64,000 nt of DNA, from positions 186,001 through 250,000 of the forward strand of contig CALMVZ010000024.1 in NCBI GenBank assembly GCA_937873155.1, given 5' to 3'. Origin of the DNA: an uncultured Bacteroidota bacterium. GTDB lineage: Bacteria > Bacteroidota > Bacteroidia > B-17B0 > Aurantibacillaceae. Positions 10,137 to 18,565 of the stretch are shown here, in pieces (positions within the stretch are counted from its first letter, which is position 1; every line of letters starts with the position of its first letter). A program made the translations under genes and the position numbers. Under the pieces are notes generated by a model. It did not search any database and was not told the DNA's origin. It saw only the letters and a program-made list of their open reading frames with translations.

Positions 10137-11618
10137 TTATTTCTCGTAAGCACCCGCATCAGGGAAGCTATCACCGGGTGAGCGGCTTTTTGTTCCTGTA
10201 ATATCCAAAGGGAAAAGCGCCGCGTCAGTTGTAGTAGCTACATTATTTGGAAGGTTTTGTGCACTGGAACCATTGCCAAGATCAAATTTATAGGTTGCCG
10301 GATCATTAAAAGCAGTTAACGGTGTTCCATTCGGATTACAATTGATAAATACGGATGGATTGGAACTGAGATTAGAAGTTGTCCTTATAAAACAATTAGA
10401 GAATTTATGCTTAGGTGTAAAAGTTGCTGTATTAACAATATCCAATTCCAGTTCGCTGCTACTATTCCCGTCAATGATACAATTTCCGAAGTAACAAGTA
10501 TCTAACGGGATCTGTTGAGCGCCTAAATGATTATCGACGTGAACACACGGTGTTGGTCTCGAATCCTTGGTCCAGAAATTAGCAAAAGTGGAATGAATAA
10601 AAGTACAATTTCCGCCGGCTACCATTGCTAAACAATATTCATGGCAATTCGAAAACACATTATTCCCGCCGTAAACATTAAAAGCAAGATTATACATGCC
10701 CCACTTTTTCATGTTATGAATTTTTGTATTCGTAATTTTTAAACGGCGGGGTTCACTGAAATTCCCGAATAATAATTCAGTCTGCACACCAATAAAACCA
10801 TTTTTTATAATAGCATAATTTATATCATTATTCTTGCTTCCTTCATTGATCCAGATCCTGTCCCATTGTCCGGGTTCATCCTGCATATAAGGTTCTAATC
10901 TGTCACCCTGGAAAACAACTTCATTTCCTGGGGTCCCCTGAACTTTTAAAGTGCCGTAACGGTAAACCCACAAACCGGCGTTCTGGTGAAAATGAACTTT
11001 AACGCCAGCATTGATAATCAAAGTCTGGCTCGAATCCACAACCAGCCACCCATAAATGACATGTGGTTTATCGTTTATCCAGGTAACAGTTGTGTTTGTT
11101 CCGGGGGCAACCGTGGTATAAGGTAAATAGCCGCCGTTCACGAATTTTATAGCATTAGTTGGCTTGTGATAGTATGCGTCCTGTCCCCATGCTTCCAGGT
11201 AAACACTCTGGGTATTCCCATTTACAACAAAATCAATTCCATCACTGATCACAAGCGGGCTATTAGAATTATTTGGATTAACATTCACCTGGATAAAAAT
11301 AAAAAGGCTGTCGTTTCCCGCTATTTCAATATCAGAGAACGAACGGCCCGGTGATCCATCTACATTTAAAAAGAAAGCAGATGCAGAACCGCCGCGTACA
11401 TTGATAGAAGAAATATTGATGCGTTCTTTATGATTATTTATAACGCGGATCTGGCGTGTAGTGGAGCCTGCGGTTGTAAATACTGTATCGAACAGGACTG
11501 AATCGGCCGAAAAATCAACTTTAGCGGAAGGATCATCGATCAGTTTATTCTTTTTGCAAGAAGTAGAGCCGAATACGATCCCTAATAGAATAGAAATTAT
11601 AAAAAGTAAATTTTTCAC
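10137..11618 (-). CDS. Surface lipoprotein with predicted right-handed beta-helix
   Basis: A 494-residue lipoprotein when started at the GTG at 11618, which gives a clean signal peptide (VKNLLFIISILLGIVFG) and lipobox STSC just before KKNK. A TTG six codons upstream (11636) is the longer alternative. The body is rich in Asn, Gly, Thr and short beta-strand repeats (for example NTKIHNMKKWGMYN, NVFSNCHEYCLAM, NSTFANF-like turns), the look of right-handed parallel beta-helix proteins of the pectate-lyase/choice-of-anchor class. The C-terminus RSPGDSFPDAGAYE is a typical ending of such Bacteroidota proteins. No catalytic residues can be named. Role unknown, probably cell-surface. Confidence 0.72.
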   Translation of the reverse strand: MKNLLFIISILLGIVFGSTSCKKNKLIDDPSAKVDFSADSVLFDTVFTTAGSTTRQIRVINNHKERINISSINVRGGSASAFFLNVDGSPGRSFSDIEIAGNDSLFIFIQVNVNPNNSNSPLVISDGIDFVVNGNTQSVYLEAWGQDAYYHKPTNAIKFVNGGYLPYTTVAPGTNTTVTWINDKPHVIYGWLVVDSSQTLIINAGVKVHFHQNAGLWVYRYGTLKVQGTPGNEVVFQGDRLEPYMQDEPGQWDRIWINEGSKNNDINYAIIKNGFIGVQTELLFGNFSEPRRLKITNTKIHNMKKWGMYNLAFNVYGGNNVFSNCHEYCLAMVAGGNCTFIHSTFANFWTKDSRPTPCVHVDNHLGAQQIPLDTCYFGNCIIDGNSSSELELDIVNTATFTPKHKFSNCFIRTTSNLSSNPSVFINCNPNGTPLTAFNDPATYKFDLGNGSSAQNLPNNVATTTDAALFPLDITGTKSRSPGDSFPDAGAYEK

Positions 11619-11685
11619 CAGGACTAATTTACACAATATAACGTAAATAACAGGCGTTTAGTATTCAGGAAAAAAGATAAAACCG

Positions 11686-11716
11686 CTTGTTTTTCTCTTA
11701 AAAAAACTTACTTTTA
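11686..11716 (+). promoter_or_regulatory. Candidate Bacteroidota-type promoter for the 11741 lipoprotein gene
   Basis: CTTG at 11686-11689, a 19-base spacer, and TACTTTTA at 11709-11716 fit the Bacteroidota consensus TTTG-N19-TAnnTTTG with one mismatch in each box. The start codon is 24 bases further on. Pattern match only. Confidence 0.42.
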
Positions 11717-11740
11717 ATTAACCATTAAATCAATTAAAAC

Positions 11741-12361
11741 ATGAAAACAATTAAAAATTTCGCTGTTGTATTAGCAGCTGCAGTATTAGTATTAGGAGCA
11801 TGTAAAAAAGGTGAAACGGGTCCTGCCGGAAAAGACGGGGCTGCCGGATCCAATGCTATCGTTCCCTCACAAAACAACGGGTATATAACTGCAAATATTT
11901 CAGGTACCCGCAAAGATGGTGCTGTTATTAACGAGGTTTTTGATTACAGATATTATTTTGGTGGACCGGCAGGTAGTTTGGATAGCGTTGCGTCTAATCA
12001 GTATAGATTTTCCATCAGCCGTTCTGAAAATGACATTCTGGGAAGTAATTTTTGCAGTATTGATATTGAAACAACATCAAAAACGGCCACAACCGGAACA
12101 CTTACCATGTCGTATTTGAATTATGAAAAATCTATCGGGCCGAATAAGGTGTTCAGGTTTTATACAGGTTCTTCAACTGTCGCCGTTTCAGGTTTGAATT
12201 ATAATACCGGAACGGGAGTGTTATCAGGAAGCTTCAATTTACCTCTTACAGGATTTCAGAATTCTTCAGGTAATGCAGCAACCATCACGGGTAGTTTCCA
12301 GGCTACAATAACGCAATACTATAATAAGACATCTATTACAAGTACAGATATAACGGATTAG
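11741..12361 (+). CDS. Lipoprotein with collagen-like GETGPAGKDGAAG segment
   Basis: A 206-residue secreted lipoprotein. The signal peptide (MKTIKNFAVVLAAAVLVL) ends in lipobox LGAC, and the mature protein starts CKKGETGPAGKDGAAGSN, a short collagen-like Gly-x-y run that is common directly after the lipid anchor in Bacteroidota lipoproteins. The rest is Ser/Thr/Gly-rich beta structure without Cys pairs that would suggest an enzyme. It has its own candidate promoter upstream and a good terminator downstream, so it is probably expressed alone. Function not recognised. Confidence 0.75.
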   Translation: MKTIKNFAVVLAAAVLVLGACKKGETGPAGKDGAAGSNAIVPSQNNGYITANISGTRKDGAVINEVFDYRYYFGGPAGSLDSVASNQYRFSISRSENDILGSNFCSIDIETTSKTATTGTLTMSYLNYEKSIGPNKVFRFYTGSSTVAVSGLNYNTGTGVLSGSFNLPLTGFQNSSGNAATITGSFQATITQYYNKTSITSTDITD

Positions 12362-12383
12362 TTATGTCCGGATCCTTAACAAA

Positions 12384-12410
12384 GCCTCTGCAATAGCAGG
12401 GGCTTTTTTG
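12384..12410 (+). terminator. Intrinsic terminator after the collagen-like lipoprotein gene
   Basis: Stem GCCTCTGC / GCAGGGGC with a 4-base AATA loop (one G-T pair), followed by a run of six T, 23 bases after the stop codon. Confidence 0.8.
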
Positions 12411-12441
12411 TTTACGGTTTTCGTATATTTGGAACACGGGT

Positions 12442-13545
12442 ATGATAAAATTCATTAAGGAGAATAAAGAATTTGCGGCCATTTTTTTAGTGGCAATGAT
12501 CCTAAGGTTCCTTCCTGTTTTCAGGTATCAGTATAGTTACGATGAATTATGTGGTTTGAGGAATTCCATTTATGCCAATTGGCATGATCTTATTGAATAC
12601 GGTGTAAAATTAGATACGCACCCGATCCTTGTGCAACTGATCATTAACGCAACCGTGTCTGTTTTTGGGTATGATGAAATTTGGGTGAAACTACCTTTCC
12701 TGTTATTTAGTTTAGGAGGAATTATCTATGCTTATTTGTTTTCCTTGAAATGGTATGGAAAAACTCCCGCTTTAATTACAGCAAGCATCTTTTCATTCTC
12801 TTATATCTTTTTGTTTTATGCGCCATTGGCCAGGATGTATTCGGGCGGTGTGTTCTTTTGTACGGCTTTAACTTATTATTTATTCGAATTATCTTTTTCT
12901 GAAACTAAAAAAGCAAAGCACCACGTGCTTTTTGTAGTTTTTATTTTATTGGCGGCTCTTAATAATCATTTAAGTTGTCTCTATGCTTTCACTTGCGGCG
13001 CTGCGGGCTTAGTTTTCCAAAACAAAAAAACGATCGTAAAATATTCAGTAGCTTGTTTAGCGGCAGTAATCCTGTATCTTCCTCATTGGTCAATTACAAT
13101 GGCGCAATTTGCTCAAGGTGGTATTGGTCATTCGCAAGATGGTTGGCTGGCCGCTCCGGATAAGTGGGCCTTGTTTGGTTTTCTGAAAACTCTGTTTGGT
13201 ACGGGTTATGTTTGGATCTTGATTTTAGTTTTGGTGGGAATTGGTTTTGCCTTAATGAAGGATTTCCCGGTGAATAAAAAGACCATTGTATTAATAGCTC
13301 TGTTCTTTGTAAATTATTCGCTTATTCATTTTTATTCGGTAACAAAAGCGCCGATCTTCCAGTATTCGGTTATGTTATTCTCAGCCCCTTGTTTTATTTG
13401 GGCTATTACCGGAATTATTAAATTCAAGCCGAAGTGGGGAGTTGTTTCAGCTATTGTTTTAAGTTTCGTTCTAATTTACCAATCAGTGGTTAAAAAGCGT
13501 TTTTTTTACGAACGCAGTTCTGAATCAAAATGCTTTGCAGAGTAA
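12442..13545 (+). CDS. GT-C type membrane glycosyltransferase, N-terminal part (gene split by a frameshift)
   Basis: The first 367 residues of a multi-pass protein of the ArnT/PMT-like GT-C fold (GT39/GT83-like). It has about nine hydrophobic segments and an early luminal loop with an Asp-Glu pair (Asp34-Glu35 in YSYDELCGLR), the position of the catalytic acidic residue in this fold, followed by DTHPILVQ. Reading ends at 13545 shortly after a run of eight T (13500-13507). With seven T the frame runs straight into the next coding region at VKKRFFTNAVLNQNALQSKR, giving one protein of about 634 aa. That is close in length and plan to the intact paralogue at 39699-41522 (607 aa). TATATTTG at 12424-12431 is a possible -7 promoter element. 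Confidence 0.8.
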   Translation: MIKFIKENKEFAAIFLVAMILRFLPVFRYQYSYDELCGLRNSIYANWHDLIEYGVKLDTHPILVQLIINATVSVFGYDEIWVKLPFLLFSLGGIIYAYLFSLKWYGKTPALITASIFSFSYIFLFYAPLARMYSGGVFFCTALTYYLFELSFSETKKAKHHVLFVVFILLAALNNHLSCLYAFTCGAAGLVFQNKKTIVKYSVACLAAVILYLPHWSITMAQFAQGGIGHSQDGWLAAPDKWALFGFLKTLFGTGYVWILILVLVGIGFALMKDFPVNKKTIVLIALFFVNYSLIHFYSVTKAPIFQYSVMLFSAPCFIWAITGIIKFKPKWGVVSAIVLSFVLIYQSVVKKRFFYERSSESKCFAE

Positions 13546-14347
13546 GCGCTATTGTAAATTGGAGGATGAGTATGGTAAAGGAAAAGTTGAAGCGTATTAT
13601 ATGGCTTCACAAAAATATTTCGTTATCAATTATGAATTGAAGTACAAAAGGAAGTTCAATTATCATGTTGGTGAAGAATTTGAAACTATTTCCCAATTCA
13701 AAGAGCAGATCAGTAATTCGAAAGCTGAGTATGTTTTATTAGGTGAGCCAACCCATATACAACTTGAGATAGTGAAGGAATATTTCCCGAAATTATTAGA
13801 GCATTGGCAGCCCTTGAATGTCAATTATTATTTGGTAGCAAAGTCAGGAAGCTCAACATGGGCAAAATACGATAGCGTTAAACATTCATCTACTTATTTT
13901 TCGCAGGGAAAATTCGAATTCAATTTAAATAATAAAAAACCGGATGGGGAAGTTTATACTGTTGATTCTTTGAATGAATTCTGCTATTCGGCAAAAGCTG
14001 AATTAAAAAACCTTGGATTAAAAGAAGGAAATGTTATTCTTGCAAAAGTAAAACTGAAAAGCACAGAACAATTCAACGATGTTGGTTTTAATTTCAGTAT
14101 ATCTGATGAAAAGGATTCTACCTTGTTTTTTGGCGGGCCTGATATCGGACAGTTTTACACAACAGATCCAAGGGGGTATTGGGCTTATTCAGAAATATTT
14201 GTCGGTTCCGATCTTAAACACTGGTTAGCAAGAGGGGGAAAAGTAACTTTCTTTATCTGGAACAGGAGTAAAAAGAAGTTTTCATTAAGTGATTTTGAAA
14301 TTAGAATTATTGATTACTGGCCGGCAAGATGGAGTTGGTGGGAATAA
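13535..14347 (+). CDS. C-terminal periplasmic domain of the same glycosyltransferase (after frameshift)
   Basis: A 270-residue stretch with no signal peptide or membrane segment of its own and only a TTG as possible start, overlapping the preceding frame by 11 bases. It is best read as the continuation of the 12442 gene. The beginning (CKLEDEYGKGKVEAYYMASQ) looks like the post-membrane alpha/beta region of GT-C proteins, and the rest is a beta-rich domain ending WPARWSWWE. The paralogue at 39699 likewise ends in a beta domain with similar phrases about changes in force and carbohydrate-like surfaces (FLWNIDKKEITFKLNSLKLY against FFIWNRSKKKFSLSDFEIRI here). If the extra T is real in the genome, the enzyme is broken. 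Confidence 0.72.
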   Translation: MQSKRYCKLEDEYGKGKVEAYYMASQKYFVINYELKYKRKFNYHVGEEFETISQFKEQISNSKAEYVLLGEPTHIQLEIVKEYFPKLLEHWQPLNVNYYLVAKSGSSTWAKYDSVKHSSTYFSQGKFEFNLNNKKPDGEVYTVDSLNEFCYSAKAELKNLGLKEGNVILAKVKLKSTEQFNDVGFNFSISDEKDSTLFFGGPDIGQFYTTDPRGYWAYSEIFVGSDLKHWLARGGKVTFFIWNRSKKKFSLSDFEIRIIDYWPARWSWWE

Positions 14348-14349
14348 AA

Positions 14350-14418
14350 AAGTTGCTAGTTCGGAGTTGGTAGTTCGTAGAATATTAACTCTACGAACTC
14401 CGAACTCAAAACTACGAA
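14350..14418. repeat. Inverted word repeat (AGTTCGTAG / CTACGAACT family)
   Basis: Between two convergent genes, the left half carries AGTTCGGAGTTGGTAGTTCGTAG and the right half CTACGAACTCCGAACTC followed by ACTACGAACTGC, so the two sides can pair into an imperfect hairpin. The 20-base string ACTCTACGAACTCCGAACTC (14388-14407) is found exactly again inside the cytochrome gene at 20249-20268. Confidence 0.7.
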
Positions 14419-14421
14419 CTG

Positions 14422-15879
14422 CTATAATCCGAACCCGTAAGAAGCGATCATTCCGTTAGGATAGATGCCTTCTACCAGAACATTTCCTGTTTTATTCTCT
14501 AAAGCTTTCTTCACGTCATCAGCAGTGAAAACTTTTTTCTTGTTGATGCTGGTGATCACAAAGCCTTCCTTCATCCCCACAGATGCTAATTTACCGCTGT
14601 TCAGTTTCGCGATCTTCACACCATTCTCCAATTTGAATTTATCAAGGTAATCCTGATCCACTTCTTCGAAGGTCGCACCTAAACTTCCTGAACTGGTTAA
14701 AACAGGAACTGTTTTCTTTATGACTTCAGTTCCGTTCTTAATATTTGTCAATGTAACAGGAAGGATAACCTCTTTGTTATTTCGCACAACAGTTACGTTT
14801 ACTTTATCACCAGGACGGTATTTGCTAACCTGCTCCTGTAATTCAGAAACGCTGTTCACTTTATTTCCTTCAACAGAAGTGATCACATCGCCAATTTTTA
14901 CACCTGAATTTTCAGCAGCTCCATTAGTAGTTAAACCGTTAACGTAAGCACCTTTTAAAACTGAAAGACTTTTTTGTTCAGCAAATTTCGAATTGATGTC
15001 ATTAATACTTACACCAATATAAGCGCGTTGAACATTACCGTATTCAATAAGATCTGAAACTACTTTCTTTACGATCGTAACAGGAATTGCGAATGAATAA
15101 CCCTGGTAAGCACCATTACTTGACATGATAGCTGTATTGATACCGATCAATTCACCATTTGTATTCACTAACGCCCCGCCACTGTTACCCGGATTCACTG
15201 CGGCATCAGTTTGGATAAATGATTCAACAGGGAATTGTCCTTTTGATCTGTCATTTTCCAGAACATTGCTTCTTCCTTTTGCGCTAATGATACCGGCTGT
15301 TACAGTTGAATTCAGATTGAAAGGATTTCCAACAGCTAATACCCATTCGCCAACTTTTAAAACATCACTGTTGCCATAAGAGATAAAAGGCAGGTCTTTT
15401 TCCTTGATCTTTAATAAAGCTATATCCGTGCTCGGATCCGTTCCGATAACTTCCGCCATGTAGTCACGTTTATCGTTCAGCATTACTTCGATCTCGTCAG
15501 CGCCATTCACAACATGATTGTTGGTGACAATATAACCGTCTTGTGACAAAATTACACCCGAACCGCTGCCTTCCATTATATAAGGACGGTTACTGTGCCC
15601 GTAAAGAAATTGTTCAAACGGGTTATAGGTCAAATTATTATTTTGAGATGTTTTTGTCCGTATGTGCACTACTGCATTAAGGGATTTCTCTGCTGACAAT
15701 GTAAAGTCAGGCATATTACCCATGTTGGTACCTGAGTAGGAAGTATAAACAACGGGGGCCTTTTGGGTTAATGTAACCTTGCCACCGGGGGTTTGATTAT
15801 CTTGTATAAAGTTTAAAGAAGTTACAGCCACAACCCCACCGAGGACGGCTGCAAATACTGTTGAAACTAACTTTTTCAT
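14422..15879 (-). CDS. htrA: HtrA/Deg-family periplasmic serine protease with two PDZ domains
   Basis: Deg/Do-type protease-chaperone that degrades misfolded envelope proteins. The 485 residues comprise an N-terminal signal/anchor (about 5-25), a trypsin-like domain with the full triad His122 (TNNHVV), Asp152 (STDIALLK) and Ser233 (GNSGGAL), a PDZ domain at about 285-375 and a second, more divergent PDZ at about 400-480. The loop with NPFEQFLYGH is the LA-type insertion found in Deg proteins. It is transcribed alone; a TATTTTTG box (15921-15914 on the minus strand) fits a Bacteroidota -7 element. Whether it is a DegP, DegQ or DegS equivalent cannot be told from sequence. Confidence 0.95.
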   Translation of the reverse strand: MKKLVSTVFAAVLGGVVAVTSLNFIQDNQTPGGKVTLTQKAPVVYTSYSGTNMGNMPDFTLSAEKSLNAVVHIRTKTSQNNNLTYNPFEQFLYGHSNRPYIMEGSGSGVILSQDGYIVTNNHVVNGADEIEVMLNDKRDYMAEVIGTDPSTDIALLKIKEKDLPFISYGNSDVLKVGEWVLAVGNPFNLNSTVTAGIISAKGRSNVLENDRSKGQFPVESFIQTDAAVNPGNSGGALVNTNGELIGINTAIMSSNGAYQGYSFAIPVTIVKKVVSDLIEYGNVQRAYIGVSINDINSKFAEQKSLSVLKGAYVNGLTTNGAAENSGVKIGDVITSVEGNKVNSVSELQEQVSKYRPGDKVNVTVVRNNKEVILPVTLTNIKNGTEVIKKTVPVLTSSGSLGATFEEVDQDYLDKFKLENGVKIAKLNSGKLASVGMKEGFVITSINKKKVFTADDVKKALENKTGNVLVEGIYPNGMIASYGFGL

Positions 15880-15913
15880 ATCTGTGGTTTTTTAAATTTA
15901 TAAAACTATAATG

Positions 15914-15921
15914 CAAAAATA
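15914..15921 (-). promoter_or_regulatory. Candidate -7 promoter box for htrA
   Basis: On the minus strand this reads TATTTTTG, an exact match to TAnnTTTG, 34 bases before the htrA start codon. No clear TTTG lies 19 bases upstream, so only the -7 part is supported. Confidence 0.38.
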
Positions 15922-15984
15922 ATTCCGAAATTTCTTCTGTCAGTTTCTTTTAACAATACTTAACGGCGGTATTGGTAAAATTGC

Positions 15985-15992
15985 TATCTTTA
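15985..15992 (+). promoter_or_regulatory. Candidate -7 promoter box upstream of the 16005 gene
   Basis: TATCTTTA, one base from the TAnnTTTG consensus, 12 bases before the ATG. The same octamer occurs before rpoD and before the 54828 adhesin gene. The implied leader is only a few bases. Confidence 0.35.
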
Positions 15993-16004
15993 TAGTGCTA
16001 AAAA

Positions 16005-16631
16005 ATGCAAATAAAACGCAAAATACCTGCCTTTGTTTTCGGGGTCTCTATCGGACTGATCATCGGCGTTGGTTTTTTTATTTTTAAGATGGATGATTAT
16101 TTCAGTAAGATGAAATCAGCGTCCACAAAAGAAATAAAAGTGATCGAGCAACCTGTTCAGCAGGAAGAAAAGGAAGAACCAAAGAATGATCAGGAGCGTT
16201 ATAAGATAGATACCAAAGTTTCTCCTTATACAAATTACAAAGAGGTTGATAGTTTAATTAAGAGCGAGGATGGCGAAGTGAATTTGGCGAAAGAAGAATT
16301 TATCTCAGTAAAGAATATTAAGTTGATCGATCTGGATAACAACAGGGAGGATACTTTGGCCTCCAAATTAGCGGGTGTAAATTATAACGATAATACAACT
16401 TTGTTCTTTGTTGAGTTCTGGAAAACGCCATTAGGTTCTAAAGGATACAGAATGACGAAGAACAGGATCATTCTTTATGGTTTCTCTGATTTCTCTTCAT
16501 TGAATTTGTATAAAGTAGATGGGTTTTATTATTTGAAAAGTGAAGAGCAGGTTTACAAAGTTTCTTCTAATAGCGATTTTATGCCTATGGATAGGATCAG
16601 TGATTCAGATCTGCTCGCCAAAATAAATTAA
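16005..16631 (+). CDS. Membrane-anchored envelope protein of unknown function
   Basis: A 208-residue protein with one N-terminal membrane segment (about 9-28), a Glu/Lys-rich low-complexity linker (VQQEEKEEPKN) and a compact C-terminal domain of about 130 residues with alternating strands (NKIILYGF-like, YYLKSEEQVYKV). The topology suggests a cytoplasmic N-terminus and a periplasmic domain. Its stop codon overlaps the ATG of dapF by one base, so the two are translationally coupled, but nothing in the sequence links it to lysine or peptidoglycan synthesis beyond that. I do not recognise the family. Confidence 0.7.
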   Translation: MQIKRKIPAFVFGVSIGLIIGVGFFIFKMDDYFSKMKSASTKEIKVIEQPVQQEEKEEPKNDQERYKIDTKVSPYTNYKEVDSLIKSEDGEVNLAKEEFISVKNIKLIDLDNNREDTLASKLAGVNYNDNTTLFFVEFWKTPLGSKGYRMTKNRIILYGFSDFSSLNLYKVDGFYYLKSEEQVYKVSSNSDFMPMDRISDSDLLAKIN

Positions 16632-17419
16632 TGCAACTAAGTTTCGATAAATACCAGGGAACGGGGAACGATTTTATCCTGATCGATAACCGGAAGAATG
16701 AAATTCAGCTGACAACTGAACAGATTGCCTTTTTATGTAACCGTCATTTTGGCATTGGAGCTGACGGTTTGATGTTGTTGGAATTAGAGCCCGGAGTTGA
16801 TTTTAAAATGGTTTATTTTAATAGCGATGGCAACGAAAGCACCATGTGTGGTAACGGTGGCCGTTGTATAACTGCTTACGCAAAATCTTTAGGGATAATA
16901 AATGATAGAGCACGTTTTGTTGCTATCGATGGTTTGCATGAAGCGACTATTAGCGGAGTAAATCAGGTTTCTTTAAAAATGAATGATGTGAAGTCTGTTG
17001 AAACAGGTGATGGATTCTTTTGGTTAAATACGGGCTCTCCTCATTATGTAAAATTTGTTGAAGATGTAAGGAAGTATAATGTTCATGAAGAAGGAAAAAA
17101 CATCAGATACAATGAAAGATTTTCTGCAGAAGGAACCAATGTGAATTTTGTTGAGAAAACTGATGATGGAATTTTCGTTCGTACATATGAAAGAGGGGTA
17201 GAAGGAGAAACATTGTCCTGTGGAACAGGAGTAACCGCATCTGCTTTGGTTGCCGCTGTGAATGGGATCTCAAGTCAAAAGAATTCCTGCAAGGTTCAAA
17301 CACTTGGCGGAAACCTGAATGTAAGGTTCGATAAAGTATTGGAAAGTAATTTTTATAATATCTGGCTGGAAGGCCCGGCGGAATTTGTGTTTTACGGAAG
17401 TATCAATTTAAAAGACTGA
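16631..17419 (+). CDS. dapF: Diaminopimelate epimerase
   Basis: Converts LL- to meso-diaminopimelate, the last intermediate before lysine and the cross-linking residue of peptidoglycan. At 262 aa it has the normal length. The two catalytic cysteines are present: Cys73 in MCGNGGRC and Cys197 in LSCGTGVTAS. The N-terminal substrate motif YQGTGNDFI (8-16) is also intact. The ATG overlaps the stop of the preceding envelope gene. A toxin-antitoxin pair follows four bases downstream, an unusual neighbour for a cell-wall gene. Confidence 0.96.
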   Translation: MQLSFDKYQGTGNDFILIDNRKNEIQLTTEQIAFLCNRHFGIGADGLMLLELEPGVDFKMVYFNSDGNESTMCGNGGRCITAYAKSLGIINDRARFVAIDGLHEATISGVNQVSLKMNDVKSVETGDGFFWLNTGSPHYVKFVEDVRKYNVHEEGKNIRYNERFSAEGTNVNFVEKTDDGIFVRTYERGVEGETLSCGTGVTASALVAAVNGISSQKNSCKVQTLGGNLNVRFDKVLESNFYNIWLEGPAEFVFYGSINLKD

Positions 17420-17423
17420 AATT

Positions 17424-17660
17424 ATGACAAGAACAACATTGAAAAAAAATATTCATAAGGCTGTAGATAGTATTAATGATGATCTGGTTCTGGAGGCTGT
17501 TTATACACTTCTGAGCAGAGTTTCAAGCGATGTACAGGAATGGACTGATGAAGATATTAGAATTGTAGAAGAAAGAAGAGCGGCTTATTTGTCAGGAAAA
17601 GACAAAGGAATGTCTATAAGTGAAGCCAAAAGAAGATTGAGAAAGAAGCTAAGTAAATGA
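17424..17660 (+). CDS. RelB/ParD-like antitoxin
   Basis: A 78-residue helical, charged protein that resembles the 'addiction module component' antitoxins. It has an N-terminal helix (LKKNIHKAVDSI), a central WTDEDIRIVEERRAAYLSGK segment with the (R/K)xAxLSG signature common in these antitoxins, and a basic C-terminal tail (SEAKRRLRKKL) likely to wrap the toxin. Its stop overlaps the toxin start (ATGA), the usual coupling of type II modules. It probably neutralises the next protein and may repress its own operon; the DNA-binding part is not obvious. Confidence 0.8.
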   Translation: MTRTTLKKNIHKAVDSINDDLVLEAVYTLLSRVSSDVQEWTDEDIRIVEERRAAYLSGKDKGMSISEAKRRLRKKLSK

Positions 17661-17950
17661 AATGCACTATAGTAATTAGTACTTTAGCTTATTATGATCT
17701 GGAAGATGCAGTTGTTTATTATGAGAGTAAAGTTAAAGGGCTTGGCAAAAGAATGGAAGCTGATTTCTGGAAATCGGTGGATAGTATTCAGAAAAGTTCT
17801 TTGGGATATAGAATTAGGTATGTATTTTATCGTCAAAGAATGCTGGAAAAATTTCCATATGCAGTAATTTATGAAGTGTTAGATAAAGAAATAATTATTT
17901 ATAGGGTGGCACATTTAAAACTTCAGCCTGAAAAAAAATTTAAGATTTGA
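17657..17950 (+). CDS. RelE/ParE-family toxin
   Basis: A 97-residue toxin-like protein starting within the antitoxin stop. The RelE/ParE fold is visible: an initial strand (CTIVISTLAYYDLEDAVVYYE), two helices ending at about 50, then the strand-rich half with RYVFYRQRMLEKFPYAVIYEV and a final VAHLKLQPEKKF, matching the 'FPY.IiYev...i.v..v.H..r.p' pattern of ParE-like proteins. Members either cleave ribosome-bound mRNA or poison gyrase; the sequence does not settle which. The usual His-Arg-rich end is reduced, with Leu-Lys in place of Arg-Arg after the His. Confidence 0.82.
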   Translation: MKCTIVISTLAYYDLEDAVVYYESKVKGLGKRMEADFWKSVDSIQKSSLGYRIRYVFYRQRMLEKFPYAVIYEVLDKEIIIYRVAHLKLQPEKKFKI

Positions 17951-18504
17951 TCTCAGAAACAAAATACCTGATCGCTTACGAAGATTGTACGGAACCCTCT
18001 GTTCTTAGTAAAGGAACATGGTTGGTTGTTCTTCATGCCTCAAGAATCCCGCCGCATGTGGGGTTGATGATTGACGGGAATTATAATTCATTGACCATAA
18101 AGGAACGCGAATTAAATGTCAGTTCAGAAGCTTTATTGAAAATGATCTCTCAAAAGAAGATCGAAACGTTGTTTTTGAAACTGGTCAGGCATCCGGTGTT
18201 CAGTTCCGATCACCAGTTGAATATTTTCCAGGAACTGTTAAATCAGTTCACGGCAGTTAAACAAAACGAAGCAACATGCCTGTCTCCTTTAAAATTATTC
18301 TTCGAAGAGTTTTACGCTGTGAAGAACAACAAGGAGCAATTGTTTTTTGATTTCCTTGAAGAATTGTATCAGAATGAGTATCTGGTTCAGGCTGTTGGTT
18401 TAAATGTCATTAATAAGGCAAACAATACACTTGCTTTACCGCATTATACCAATGAAGAGTTACAGCAAAGGATCGCCAATGAACGTGCAGTTTTCCTGAA
18501 ATAA
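17947..18504 (+). CDS. Conserved hypothetical protein behind the toxin-antitoxin pair
   Basis: A 185-residue soluble protein with no membrane segment or signal. It begins at a TTG that overlaps the toxin stop codon. The N-terminal half is beta-rich with a WLVVLHASRIPPHVGLMIDG segment, a pattern seen in proteins with a small-molecule or peptide pocket, and the C-terminal half is helical and rich in Leu, Phe and Glu. No catalytic motif is recognised. It may have been coupled to dapF before the toxin-antitoxin pair was inserted, since all four genes touch or overlap. Family not recognised. Confidence 0.65.
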   Translation: MISETKYLIAYEDCTEPSVLSKGTWLVVLHASRIPPHVGLMIDGNYNSLTIKERELNVSSEALLKMISQKKIETLFLKLVRHPVFSSDHQLNIFQELLNQFTAVKQNEATCLSPLKLFFEEFYAVKNNKEQLFFDFLEELYQNEYLVQAVGLNVINKANNTLALPHYTNEELQQRIANERAVFLK

Positions 18505-18562
18505 TTCGTATATTCGTATTGATCAACTACTATTCGTATATTCGTATTAATTCGTAATCCGT
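18505..18562. repeat. ATTCGTATATTCGTATT word repeat
   Basis: The spacer contains ATTCGTATATTCGTATT twice (from 18506 and from about 18530) followed by AATTCGTAATCCGTATT. It abuts both flanking genes. Same style of low-order word repetition as the other spacers in this window. Confidence 0.6.
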
Positions 18563-18565
18563 ATT

